A stretch of DNA of 64,000 nucleotides from Goodfellowiella coeruleoviolacea (GTDB taxonomy: Bacteria > Actinomycetota > Actinomycetes > Mycobacteriales > Pseudonocardiaceae). Location of the stretch: positions 1-64,000 of the forward strand of contig NZ_JAMTCK010000016.1 in assembly GCF_024171785.1 (NCBI RefSeq), read 5' to 3'. The translations under genes and the position numbers were made by a program. The notes under the pieces are model-generated. The model was not told the origin of the DNA. It made no database searches and saw only the letters and a program-made list of their open reading frames with translations. Every line of letters begins with the position of its first letter. Position 1 is the stretch's first letter. Of the stretch, positions 1 to 7,906 are shown piece after piece.

Positions 1-200
1 CGGTAGCCCTGTCTGGGGAACAGGGCCATGGCCAGCACGAAGTACACCATGACCCGGGCGGGCAGCATGCGGACGCGCTGTTGGGTTCGGCGGGTCAGCG
101 ACAGTACCTGGTCGACCAGGGCGGGAGTGACGAGCTGGGTGAGTTCACCCAGGTGTCCCGGGGCGAACACCCCGGCGCTGTCCGGTGGGGTGTGGGGCAT
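1..200 (-). CDS. IS4-family transposase, N-terminal part (cut by window edge)
   Basis: Reading from the ATG at 200 down to base 1 gives about 66 residues with no stop, so the 3' part lies outside the window. The peptide contains FAPGHLGELTQLVTPALVD and further on MVYFVLAMALFPRQGY, which I recognise as the N-terminal domain of IS4-type transposases common in actinomycetes (family knowledge, from memory). The catalytic DDE region is not in view, so activity cannot be judged. It marks the left edge of the window as a mobile-element boundary. Confidence 0.75.
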   Translation of the reverse strand, partial: MPHTPPDSAGVFAPGHLGELTQLVTPALVDQVLSLTRRTQQRVRMLPARVMVYFVLAMALFPRQGY

Positions 201-215
201 GACAGACTGGTATGG

Positions 216-274
216 CAACGGAGTTCCCGAACAGAGTGATCTTGGTCGACACTCGTTCTACAGGAACTCCGTTG
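216..274. repeat. 12-bp perfect inverted repeat upstream of the transposase
   Basis: CAACGGAGTTCC at 216-227 is the exact reverse complement of GGAACTCCGTTG at 263-274, with 35 bases between. It lies 16 bases upstream of the transposase start. It could be an end structure of the insertion sequence or a hairpin that limits transcription into it. The terminal repeat of the element cannot be confirmed because the other end is outside the window. Confidence 0.5.
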
Positions 275-352
275 TCTGCTTTTCAACCCCCTCAGACGCA
301 CCTCGCCCACCACCTCTTGACGCCGGCCACCAACACCTAACTTCCCGGCATT

Positions 353-418
353 GGTTTGCAAACATGACTCGCGCACGCGGAACGTGCAACTCGCGAGGTT
401 TGCAAAGTCAACTCGCGC
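353..418. repeat. Two imperfect 22-mers (TTTGCAAA ... CTCGCGC), 44-bp period
   Basis: GGTTTGCAAACATGACTCGCGC at 353-374 recurs as GGTTTGCAAAGTCAACTCGCGC at 397-418 with a few mismatches. The second copy overlaps the last codons of the hxlR-type gene. TTTGCAAA is itself a palindrome. This looks like a small intergenic repeat; its spread elsewhere in the genome cannot be seen here. Confidence 0.45.
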
Positions 419-806
419 GGGTGGGGCGGGTGTCGTAGTGCTGGCGGGCCTGTTCGACCTTGGGCAGGTTCTCGCTGGACCACTCGGCCAGGGCGGCGAA
501 CAGCGGGGCCAGACTGAGCCCCAGCTCGCTGATCTCGTACTCCACCCGGGGCGGCACCTCCGGGTAGTAGCGCCGCACCACCAGGCCGTCGCGCTCCAGC
601 TGGCGCAGCCGCTGGGTCAACACCTTGGGCGTGATCGTGGTGATCCGCCGCTCCAGCTCCACGAACCGCTGGCGGCCGAACTCGTGCAGCGCCCACAGGA
701 TGGGCGTGGTCCACCGGCTGAACACGATGTCGACCACGGGCGACACCGGGCAGGCCTGCTCCGGGTCAACCGCTGTGGGCGTCGTCCTGGTCGAGTTGCC
801 AGCCAT
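408..806 (-). CDS. HxlR-family transcriptional regulator
   Basis: Winged-helix regulator of about 132 residues. The family signature CPVSPVVDIVFSRWTTPIL lies near the N-terminus, with the conserved HxlR cysteine, followed by FVELERRITTITPKVLTQRLRQL as the recognition part. I chose ATG at 806 over the upstream ATG at 827 because GGAGG sits 8 bases before it. The gene is divergent from the NmrA-like oxidoreductase at 942, a common arrangement in which an HxlR protein senses redox or quinone stress and represses its neighbour. That regulatory role is inferred from context. Confidence 0.88.
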   Translation of the reverse strand: MAGNSTRTTPTAVDPEQACPVSPVVDIVFSRWTTPILWALHEFGRQRFVELERRITTITPKVLTQRLRQLERDGLVVRRYYPEVPPRVEYEISELGLSLAPLFAALAEWSSENLPKVEQARQHYDTRPTRAS

Positions 807-853
807 GTCGTTCCCTCCACCGTCCACGTCCGAAAAAGGTAGCCACTTTCCTC

Positions 854-863
854 TAGGTACCTA
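854..863. promoter_or_regulatory. Palindrome TAGGTACCTA in the hxlR/nmrA divergent promoter
   Basis: The 10-bp palindrome TAGGTACCTA lies in the AT-richer centre of the 135-bp space between the two divergent genes. On the minus strand TATAGT (868-863) next to it resembles a -10 hexamer for the regulator. HxlR proteins bind short palindromes in such spaces, so this is the best operator candidate; binding is inferred. Confidence 0.4.
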
Positions 864-941
864 CTATATCCAGGCTGTTAGCGTTCTCCCGTCAACCCAA
901 AACACCGCTTCGACCAGCGGAAACGAACACGGGAGCAAACG

Positions 942-1763
942 ATGGTCGTGATAACCGGAGCTACCGGCAACGTGGGTCGGGCGCTCACCCAGACCCTGGC
1001 CGCGGCGGGCGAACAGGTCACGGCGGTGTCCCGCCGACCGCCCGACGGGGGCGTGCCCGCCGGCGTACGGCACCGGCAGGCCGACCTGGCCGAGCCGGAG
1101 AGCCTGCGGCCGGTGCTCGACGGCGCGGACGCGCTGTTCCTCATGGTCGCCGGGGACGACCCGCACGCCGTCCTGGACGCGGCCAAGGCCGGCGGCGTGC
1201 GCCGGATCGTGCTGCTGTCCTCCCAGGGCGCCGGCACCCGCCCGGCCGACTACCGGCACCCGCGCTCCTTCGAGGACGCCGTCCGGCAGTCCGGTCTGGA
1301 GTGGACGGTGCTGCGGCCGGGTGGCTTCAACACCAACGCGTTCGCCTGGGCGCCCACGATCCGCGCCGAGCGGGTGGTGCGCGCGCCGTTCGGCGACGTC
1401 GGCCTGCCCACCATCGACCCGGCGGACATCGCCGAGGTCGCGGCCGCGGTGCTGCGCCAGGACGGGCACGCCGGCCAGACCTACGAACTCACCGGGCCGG
1501 AGCCGACCACACCGCGTCAGCGGGCCGCGGCCATCGGTGCCGCGCTGGGCACGCCGCTGCGGTTCGTCGAGCAGACCCGCGACGAGGCACGCGCGCAGCT
1601 GCTCCAGTTCATGCCCGAGCCCGTGGTGGCCGGCACCCTGGCGATCCTGGGCGAGCCGCTGCCCGCCGAGCAGCGGGTGAGCCCGGACGTGGCGCGGGTC
1701 CTCGGGCGGGCACCGCGCGGCTTCGCCGACTGGGCCGAGCGCAACGCCGAGGCTTTCCGGTGA
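942..1763 (+). CDS. NmrA-like NAD(P)-binding oxidoreductase (atypical SDR)
   Basis: 273 residues. The N-terminus MVVITGATGNVGRALTQTL carries the GxxGxxG dinucleotide-binding loop, and the protein has the single-domain layout of NmrA/QOR2-type atypical short-chain dehydrogenases, which use or sense NAD(P)H. There is no classical YxxxK catalytic pair in the usual place. GGGAG precedes the ATG by 7 bases. The stop overlaps the GTG of the next gene by four bases (GTGA), so the two are translationally coupled. The divergent HxlR gene probably controls it. Substrate unknown. Confidence 0.85.
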   Translation: MVVITGATGNVGRALTQTLAAAGEQVTAVSRRPPDGGVPAGVRHRQADLAEPESLRPVLDGADALFLMVAGDDPHAVLDAAKAGGVRRIVLLSSQGAGTRPADYRHPRSFEDAVRQSGLEWTVLRPGGFNTNAFAWAPTIRAERVVRAPFGDVGLPTIDPADIAEVAAAVLRQDGHAGQTYELTGPEPTTPRQRAAAIGAALGTPLRFVEQTRDEARAQLLQFMPEPVVAGTLAILGEPLPAEQRVSPDVARVLGRAPRGFADWAERNAEAFR

Positions 1764-2161
1764 GCCGGAAACGCCTGGCGGTGTCCGGTTCGACCCTGGC
1801 CTTCCTGGCCGAACCGCACCTGGCGACCCTGACCACGTTCCGGCCGGACGGTTCGCCGCACGTGGTGGCCGTCCGGTTCACCTGGGACGAGCGCGCCGGG
1901 CTGGCCCGCGTGCTGACCGTCGCCTCGTCCCGCAAGGCCCGCAACCTGCTGGCCCAGCCGGGCAGCCGGGCCGCGCTCTGCCAGGTGGCCGGCTTCCGCT
2001 GGGTCACCCTCGAAGGCCCGGCCACGGTGTCCACCGACCCGGTGCGGGTCGCCGACGCAGCACGCCGCTACGCCCGGCGCTACGCCGCACCAGCACCCAA
2101 CTCACCGGACCGCGTCGTGATCGAGATCGCGGTCGACCGGGTGCTGCGCCTCAACAGCTGA
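1760..2161 (+). CDS. Pyridoxamine-5'-phosphate oxidase-like (PPOX/F420 type) protein
   Basis: 133 residues starting at a GTG that overlaps the stop of the preceding oxidoreductase. The order LATLTTFRPDGSPHVVAVRF, SRKARNLLAQPGSRAALCQV and WVTLEGPATV matches the split-barrel flavin or deazaflavin F420-binding fold of small actinobacterial PPOX-class enzymes such as the Rv1155 group (family knowledge). With its coupled neighbour it may form a small redox or detoxification operon. Cofactor (FMN, F420 or haem) cannot be settled from sequence alone. Confidence 0.82.
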   Translation: MSRKRLAVSGSTLAFLAEPHLATLTTFRPDGSPHVVAVRFTWDERAGLARVLTVASSRKARNLLAQPGSRAALCQVAGFRWVTLEGPATVSTDPVRVADAARRYARRYAAPAPNSPDRVVIEIAVDRVLRLNS

Positions 2162-2223
2162 GCCCGGAAAGCCCCGCGCACCAAGCAGGAACACCCACCA
2201 CACCCAAGACGGAGAGCACTGTC

Positions 2224-3081
2224 ATGCCCATCGTGAACGTCCTCGACTCGACCATGTCCCACCGGGAGATCGGCGCCGGCGCGCCCATGGTCTTCCTGCA
2301 CGGCAACCCCACGTCGTCCCACCTGTGGCGGCACATCATGCCGGCCGTCGGCGATCCGGGCCGCCGGCTGGCGCCCGACCTGATCGGCATGGGCGACTCG
2401 GGCAAGCCGGACATCGACTACACCTTCGCCGACCACGCCCGCTACCTGGACGCCTGGTTCGACGCGCTCGAACTGGACAGCGTCGTGCTGGTCGGCCACG
2501 ACTGGGGTGGCGCGCTCGCCTTCGACTGGGCCGCCCGCCACCCGGACCGGGTGCGGGGCATCGCGTTCCTGGAGACGATCGTGAAACCCATGTCCTGGCA
2601 GGAGTTCCCAGCGGCCGGCCGGGAACTGTTCCAGGCGCTCAAGACCCCGGGCGTGGGCGAGGCGATGATCCTGGACGACAACGCGTTCATCGAGGGGCTG
2701 CCCGGCACCGTGCTCACCCCGCTCAGCCAGGAGGACATCGCCGCCTACCGCCAGCCGTACCCGACGCGGGAGAGCCGGCGACCCATGCTCCAGTGGACGC
2801 GGTCGATGCCGCTGGGCGGGGAGCCGGCCGAGGTGGTCGAGCGGATCGAGGCGTACGACAGGTGGTTGGCGACCAGTGCCGACGTGCCCAAGCTGCTGCT
2901 GGCGTTCGAGCCGGGGCCGGGCGCCATGATGGGCCCGGAGCTGGTCGACTGGTGTGCCGCCAACATCGCCGGCCTGCAGATCGACCGGCACGGACTGGCC
3001 GGACACCACGCTCCGGAGGACCACCCCGAGGCGATCGCCGCGTCCATCGCGGCCTGGGCCGACAAGCACGAGCTGCGCTGA
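2224..3081 (+). CDS. Haloalkane dehalogenase-type alpha/beta hydrolase
   Basis: 285 residues, the usual length. The haloalkane dehalogenase II set of residues is complete: HGNPTSS with halide-binding N28, nucleophile D93 and W94 in GHDWGG, acid E117 in FLET exactly 24 residues after the nucleophile as in DhaA, and base H261 in GHHAPED. Such enzymes hydrolyse carbon-halogen bonds to alcohol plus halide in the cytosol; the natural substrate is unknown. GGAGAG lies about 10 bases before the ATG. It follows the PPOX gene by 62 bases on the same strand and may share its transcript. Confidence 0.88.
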   Translation: MPIVNVLDSTMSHREIGAGAPMVFLHGNPTSSHLWRHIMPAVGDPGRRLAPDLIGMGDSGKPDIDYTFADHARYLDAWFDALELDSVVLVGHDWGGALAFDWAARHPDRVRGIAFLETIVKPMSWQEFPAAGRELFQALKTPGVGEAMILDDNAFIEGLPGTVLTPLSQEDIAAYRQPYPTRESRRPMLQWTRSMPLGGEPAEVVERIEAYDRWLATSADVPKLLLAFEPGPGAMMGPELVDWCAANIAGLQIDRHGLAGHHAPEDHPEAIAASIAAWADKHELR

Positions 3082-3164
3082 GCCGGGAACCCGCGCCGGG
3101 CGGCAACCGGGGATCGGGTGGAACCGACGGCTGGAGCCAACAGGGGAGGGGGAGCTGCTTCGGG

Positions 3165-3512
3165 TCAGGCCGGGCCCGAGGCCTGTTCGGGGGCCAACGC
3201 CGTCAGGTAGCCCTCGACGAAGGCGATGTAGTCGGCGTGGCTGAGGAAGAGCTTCTCCTCGGTCCAGAGGTTCTCGATCACCACGTGCTCGGGCAGGACC
3301 TGGGCAACGGTCTCGTTGCCCGACCAGAACGGGTAGTCGTCCGTGGTGGTCAACTCCGGGTGCCGCGCCTCCTCCGCGCCGAGCGCGAGCAGGTCCAGCC
3401 GCTGCTCGCTGTCCCGGAGCAGGTCGTAGACAACGCGGGCCTGGGGATTGGCGCTCGTGTCGACGTTGACCGAGACACCTCCGTCCGGGCGGCGCTCGAA
3501 CTGGATGTTCAC
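3165..3512 (-). CDS. Small acidic protein, candidate immunity partner of the EndoU toxin
   Basis: 115 residues from a GTG at 3512 that overlaps the stop of the upstream EndoU gene (GTGA). GGGAG lies about 8 bases before the start. The product is acidic, has no signal peptide or membrane segment, and matches no family I can name. A small, soluble, translationally coupled gene directly behind a nuclease-toxin gene is the standard position of an immunity protein, so that role is inferred from context only. Confidence 0.65.
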   Translation of the reverse strand: MNIQFERRPDGGVSVNVDTSANPQARVVYDLLRDSEQRLDLLALGAEEARHPELTTTDDYPFWSGNETVAQVLPEHVVIENLWTEEKLFLSHADYIAFVEGYLTALAPEQASGPA

Positions 3513-4315
3513 CGTCCACTCCCTTCGGACGACCCACCCACCGGCCATGCCGTTCGGACGTCGGCGAAGGTGGCGGTCATGGCATCCATTCCGGGCGAGA
3601 CATAACCCCGGATCAACACATCCCGATAGTATCCCTCCCACGCCGCCCTGGGCAGCGAGTCCTGTTCGCCGCGGGGAGTGGGACGGCGTCGGCAACTGAA
3701 CGCCACCCGAATGGCGTGCGCCACTTCCTCGCGTTCCCAGTGTTCCGGGAAGAAAGTCGCGAAGCGCTTTTCAATGATTCGCCCGTTCGGCAACAACCGC
3801 CGTGCCTCCGCCGCGTACACGCCGTTGGAATCGCTCACCGACCTCCGCTCCAGGCGAATGCCGTCGGGCAGCATTCCGTCCTGCACGTGGTGGAGTCCGG
3901 TGAGCAGCCAGCCGCGGCGGTGTCCCTGGAACAGGTGCCGGTCCAGCCTGGGCAGCAGGGGGTACTTGGGCAGCGCGAACGGCGCTGGCACGGGCACGTC
4001 GGCGGGCAGCGGGTACACCGGCTGGCCGGTCAGGGTCATGCCCAGCGCGCGGTTGATCCACCGCTCCACGTACTGGGTGCCGGTGCGGCAGCACGCCAGC
4101 AGGGCGGGCATCCGCTCCTGGGCGTGGCAGAACCGGGCGATGGCGGTGTCGACATCGCTCTGCCGGGTGCCCTGGCTCGCGCTGGTGAGCAGCAGCACGA
4201 TCTCGTTGACCAGGTCGAGCACGTTTCCGAGCAGGTGTTCGATCTGTCCGACGAGATCGACCGCGCACGCGCACACGTCCGCGATCTGTTGGAACAGCGA
4301 CGATTGGCCGGGCAA
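3509..4315 (-). CDS. EndoU-type RNase toxin domain protein
   Basis: About 268 residues if the TTG at 4315 is the start; an in-frame GTG some 30 codons upstream is an alternative, and the base composition upstream looks non-coding. The C-terminal half matches bacterial EndoU nuclease domains: RHLFQGH (about 126-132), GLHH (140-143) as the histidine pair, NGVYAAE, K183 before RFATFFPEHWEREEV, and the terminal TAWP. Residues 1-95 are mostly helical and cysteine-containing. EndoU toxins cleave tRNA or other RNA at uridines (family knowledge). The delivery route is not visible. Local GC is lower than in the neighbours. Confidence 0.72.
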   Translation of the reverse strand: MPGQSSLFQQIADVCACAVDLVGQIEHLLGNVLDLVNEIVLLLTSASQGTRQSDVDTAIARFCHAQERMPALLACCRTGTQYVERWINRALGMTLTGQPVYPLPADVPVPAPFALPKYPLLPRLDRHLFQGHRRGWLLTGLHHVQDGMLPDGIRLERRSVSDSNGVYAAEARRLLPNGRIIEKRFATFFPEHWEREEVAHAIRVAFSCRRRPTPRGEQDSLPRAAWEGYYRDVLIRGYVSPGMDAMTATFADVRTAWPVGGSSEGSGR

Positions 4316-4568
4316 TTCCCACCCCCAAGTCCGCCCCCTCCCTGGCTGACTCGGCGGCAGTCTACTGATCGGGGATTGGTGGAAATCGCGGCGGTGACCG
4401 AGCACGCCAATGCGCCGGTGAAGAATTTCCGTGACCGCGAGAAAGGCCGGAATGAATTGTCCGCGCCGGTCGCTGTTTCCCGACCGGCGGTGGAACGGCG
4501 GGTGCCCGCCAGCGCGGCCGCCGGGGAGGTGGCCACGGCGGACAGCGGGCCAGGACCGCCCTGGCTGG

Positions 4569-5315
4569 TTACCCCGACCGCTGGGCCACGGGCACAGCGC
4601 CGGTCGGGCCACCGGCCGGGCGACCGGTGGGGCTGCCGGCCGGGATACCGGTGGAGCCGCCGGCGGGGGGCGCCGCGAACCCGTTGTCCGCCCAGTGCTG
4701 CTGGGGCGGCCGGGCCGGCCACTGCGGCGACCGGCCGAGCCGGGCGACGATCTGGTCGAGGACGGGCGCGTCCGGGGCGACCTCCAGGCAGGGGCGGAAC
4801 GCGGAGTTGTCCCGCTGCCGGCCGGGCCCGTCCGGCACCCGGCGCGCGGTGGCCAGCACGGTGCTGAGCAGTTCAGCGTCGTCCGGTCCGTCGAACAGCG
4901 GCTGGATGCCGATGGCGCGGGCCACGTCCCAGGTGTGCACCACGTAGTCCATCACGTGCGTGGTGATCGCCATGGGCGCCGGGAACAGCCCGCCGTCGAG
5001 GATCTCCGGCAGCCAGAAACCCCGTTCCAGCACGCCGTCCTCGGCGAAGGCCACGTCCACCAGCGCGGCCGACTCGGCGAACTGGCCGGCCGGGTCGCTG
5101 CCGACCGGACGGGCGGCCCAGACACCGCGGTCCTTGGTCTCGCCCCTGGCGACGGCGGCGATGCCGTGGTTCTGGCCGATCATGTGGGCGAGCAGTTGGC
5201 GCAGGGACCACTTCGCGCACGGGGTGGGCGCATTGAGCTGGCTGGCGTCCACGCGGTTGATGACCGAGAGCGCGACGTCCAGTGCGCGCTTGTCGAGCGC
5301 GCAAATATCCACCAT
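4569..5315 (-). CDS. TIGR03086-type DinB-like metal-binding protein
   Basis: 248 residues. TPCAKWSLRQLLAHMIGQNHG is the typical helix with the metal-ligand histidine of DinB/mycothiol-dependent maleylpyruvate isomerase-like proteins, and HVMDYVVHTWDVARA carries the other ligands. Such proteins are four-helix bundles, some using mycothiol as cofactor. The last 40 residues are Gly/Pro/Ala-rich and probably unstructured. TAGATT lies 7 bases before the ATG, predicting a leaderless mRNA. Specific reaction unknown. Confidence 0.82.
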   Translation of the reverse strand: MVDICALDKRALDVALSVINRVDASQLNAPTPCAKWSLRQLLAHMIGQNHGIAAVARGETKDRGVWAARPVGSDPAGQFAESAALVDVAFAEDGVLERGFWLPEILDGGLFPAPMAITTHVMDYVVHTWDVARAIGIQPLFDGPDDAELLSTVLATARRVPDGPGRQRDNSAFRPCLEVAPDAPVLDQIVARLGRSPQWPARPPQQHWADNGFAAPPAGGSTGIPAGSPTGRPAGGPTGAVPVAQRSG

Positions 5316-5447
5316 GACGCCGAATCTAGCCCCCGGGTCCGACGAGATCGGATGCGGTGTGGGCGCTGGTGGGCCGCGGCGGCGCGGGGCCCACGTGCCT
5401 GGTGGCGGCGGCCTGGCGCGCCCACACCGACGGGGTGCGGCAGCGCC

Positions 5448-6665
5448 CTAGAGTTCCTCGCCGACCAGGGCGGCGGTGGCGGGCACGGTGCGCGGGTCGG
5501 GCTGCTTGGCCGGGACGGCCAGCAGGCCCGCGGCCACCACGCACAGCACCGCGGCGACCACGAACGGCGCGTGCGCCGAACCGAACCACTCGGCCAGGTG
5601 ACCGACCAGGGTCGCGGCGGCGGCGCCGCCCAGCCACCGGCAGAAGTTGTAGCCGGCGCTGGCCACCTGGCGCGGGGCCGGGCTGATGCTCATGGCCGTG
5701 CCGGTGAACAGCGTGTTGAGCAGGCCGGACACCACGCCGCTGACGATCACCGCGACGACCAGCACCGGCTTGCTGGGCACCGCGAGCACGGCCATCAGCA
5801 CGGCGTAGCCGATCACCGACACCACGGTGGCGTGCCGCTCACCGAGCCGGCCGGCCAGCTTGGGGGCCAGCACCACGCCGGCCACGGCCACGCACACGCC
5901 CCAGCCGAAGAAGATCAGCCCGACCTGCACGGCGGTGTAGTTGAGCACGAACGGGGTCCAGGCGAGCACGGTGAAGAACGCCGCGGTGTAGAGGGCCGAG
6001 CCCAGCGCGGTGCGCAGCAGGCCGCCGTGACCGAGCGCGCGCAGCGGGTCGGCGATGCGGACCCTGGCCCGGGCCTCGCGCGCGTCGGAGTTGAGGAACA
6101 CCGCGCAGAGCACCAGGGCCACGGCCATCAGCACGGCGGTGCCCAGGAACGGGCCGCGCCAGGAGATGCTGCCGAGCAGGGCCCCGAGCAGCGGACCGAC
6201 CGAGAGGCCGAGGCCGAGCGCGGCCTCGTAGAGCAGGATGGCGCCCTTCTGCCCGCCGGTGGCCGCGCCCACGATCACCGACAGGGCGGTGGCGATGAAG
6301 AAGGCGTTGCCCAGCCCCCACAGCGCGCGCAGACCGACGAGTTGGCCGATGGTGCCGGCCGCCGCGCACAGCAGGGTGGCGATCACGATCAGCACCAGGC
6401 CGGTGATGACCGTGCGCTTGGCGCCGAACCGGGCGCTGGCGGCTCCGGTGACCAGCATGGCGACCACCTGGACGCCCAGGTAGGAGGAGAACAGCAGGGT
6501 GACCTGGGACGGCGTGGCGTTCAGGCCCTGCGCGATGGACTGGAGGATGGGATCGACCAGGCCGATCCCCATGAACGCGATCACCGCGGCGAACGCCGTG
6601 ATCCAGACCTGCTTGGGCTGGCCCTTGATCGCGTCGAGCAGCTTGGGGTGTGCGTCAGCGCTCAT
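5448..6665 (-). CDS. Major facilitator superfamily efflux transporter
   Basis: 405 residues dominated by about 12 hydrophobic segments. The loop after helix 2 carries ASARFGAKRTV, the MFS motif A. The composition resembles drug/H+ antiporters of the 12-TM class. The AT-rich space before the gene holds a MarR-like palindrome, consistent with ligand-inducible efflux. No regulator gene is adjacent, so a distant regulator would be needed. Substrate unknown. Confidence 0.85.
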   Translation of the reverse strand: MSADAHPKLLDAIKGQPKQVWITAFAAVIAFMGIGLVDPILQSIAQGLNATPSQVTLLFSSYLGVQVVAMLVTGAASARFGAKRTVITGLVLIVIATLLCAAAGTIGQLVGLRALWGLGNAFFIATALSVIVGAATGGQKGAILLYEAALGLGLSVGPLLGALLGSISWRGPFLGTAVLMAVALVLCAVFLNSDAREARARVRIADPLRALGHGGLLRTALGSALYTAAFFTVLAWTPFVLNYTAVQVGLIFFGWGVCVAVAGVVLAPKLAGRLGERHATVVSVIGYAVLMAVLAVPSKPVLVVAVIVSGVVSGLLNTLFTGTAMSISPAPRQVASAGYNFCRWLGGAAAATLVGHLAEWFGSAHAPFVVAAVLCVVAAGLLAVPAKQPDPRTVPATAALVGEEL

Positions 6666-6723
6666 CGCGTGGCATTCCTTCTTCTGCGATTTCGGGTCGA
6701 GGTGACCACCGCCTCGAACTCAG

Positions 6724-6736
6724 TTAGCAATACTAA
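6724..6736. promoter_or_regulatory. Palindrome TTAGCAATACTAA before the MFS gene
   Basis: An imperfect 13-bp palindrome lies in a short AT-rich island 59 bases upstream of the MFS start, with a related half-site (GCTAAGTAAC) 20 bases further. Spacing and symmetry resemble MarR-family operators. No MarR gene is in the window. Confidence 0.4.
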
Positions 6737-6886
6737 TCGTTTTTTCTTCGTAAAGCTAAGTAACACCCCTCACAGGAACGTGACGATCAGACAGCGCTGC
6801 GTGATGTTGGCGAAGGCGCTGGCCGGGAGATCAGCGGCGCGAGTTCTTCCGGCCGCTGCGCGCCACCGGCACGTAACCTCGGCCCC

Positions 6887-7543
6887 GTGGCTGAACCTGT
6901 GGCAGTGATCTTCGACCTCGACGGCGTGCTCGTGGACTCCGAGCAGCAGTGGGACCGGGTGCGCCGCCGGGTCGTCGCGGACAACGGCGGGCGCTGGACG
7001 GACGAGGCGACCACGGCCATGCTCGGCATGAGCACGCCGGAGTGGGCCAACTACCTGGTCGCCGACCTGGGCGTGGCCCTCACCCCGGACCAGGCCGCCA
7101 GCACCGTGATCGAGGAGATGGCCCGCGGGTACGCGGCCGGCCCGCCGGTGCTGCCCGGCGCGGTCGCCGCGGTCCGGGCGGTGGCCGCCGACCACCCGGT
7201 GGCCATTGCCAGCTCGTCACCACCGGTGCTGATCAGCGCGTTCCTGTCGGCCACCGGCCTGGAGGAGGTCGTGCGCACAGCGGTGTCCAGCGAACAGGCC
7301 GGGGCGGGCAAACCAGCCCCGGACGTGTACCTGCTGGCGGCGCGGCGGCTGGGGGTGGCGGCCGAGGCGTGCGCGGCCGTGGAGGACTCCACCAACGGCC
7401 TGCGCGCCGCGCTCGCCGCCGGCATGACCGTGTTCGCCGTGCCCAACCCGCACTTCCCACCCGACCCGGAGGTGCTGGCCCAGGCCACCGCCGTGCTCAA
7501 CAGCGTGGCCGACCTGCCCGCCGCCCTGGCCGGCCAAGCCTGA
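6887..7543 (+). CDS. HAD-superfamily phosphatase (beta-phosphoglucomutase-like)
   Basis: 218 residues. Motif I is DLDGVLVDS with nucleophile D10 and acid D12, motif II the serines of IASSSPPVLI, motif III the lysine of GAGKPAPDVYL and motif IV VEDSTNG. The cap between motifs I and II is the helical C1 type of subfamily I, as in beta-phosphoglucomutase and small sugar-phosphate phosphatases. There is no Shine-Dalgarno sequence; TAACCT ends 7 bases before the GTG, so a leaderless transcript is likely. Substrate unknown. Confidence 0.88.
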   Translation: MAEPVAVIFDLDGVLVDSEQQWDRVRRRVVADNGGRWTDEATTAMLGMSTPEWANYLVADLGVALTPDQAASTVIEEMARGYAAGPPVLPGAVAAVRAVAADHPVAIASSSPPVLISAFLSATGLEEVVRTAVSSEQAGAGKPAPDVYLLAARRLGVAAEACAAVEDSTNGLRAALAAGMTVFAVPNPHFPPDPEVLAQATAVLNSVADLPAALAGQA

Positions 7544-7621
7544 CCGACCGCGCTGGCCGCACCGGCAGCGTGGCCTGCGCCGGCTGTCCGCGTGGCGGGC
7601 GGCCAGCGGCCCGGCGGCCGA

Positions 7622-7906
7622 CTACCGGGTTGGCCGGCCACCGGGTCGCAGCCCGTTGGCCACGCACATCACCAGGGCCAGGGCCACGGCGACGAGTTTC
7701 TCCCCCATCGCCGACAGGCAGTACGGGCAGCGCTCGGCGTCCGGGAAGTCGCGCTTGTCGGTCGTGCTCTCGGTGAGCACCTTGGTGCAGGCCGCGTCGT
7801 ACATGCCGTCCCTGGTCCCCTTGGCCTGGTCGAGCGAAACGGCATGACACAGGCCATCTCGGGTGGACTTCCACCAGACGTGCTCAGCTTCGGGCTCTTC
7901 GATCAT
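7622..7906 (-). CDS. Small cysteine-containing protein of unknown function
   Basis: 94 residues from ATG 7906, chosen because GGAGAAG precedes it by about 6 bases. The N-terminal part holds HVWWKSTRDGLCHAV, an internal cysteine (DAACTKVL) and a CPYC pair, suggesting a small zinc site. The C-terminal 25 residues (KLVAVALALVMCVANGL) are hydrophobic enough for one membrane segment. I do not recognise the family. Confidence 0.6.
   Translation of the reverse strand: MIEEPEAEHVWWKSTRDGLCHAVSLDQAKGTRDGMYDAACTKVLTESTTDKRDFPDAERCPYCLSAMGEKLVAVALALVMCVANGLRPGGRPTR

Noticed and set aside
5180-5425. Extension of the DinB-like gene upstream of 5315
   Set aside because: It is in another frame; TAGATT 7 nt before ATG 5315 supports the shorter start.
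4431-6908. Plus-strand frame of 825 codons across DinB-like and MFS genes
   Set aside because: His/Gly/Gln-rich shadow opposite two clear minus-strand genes.
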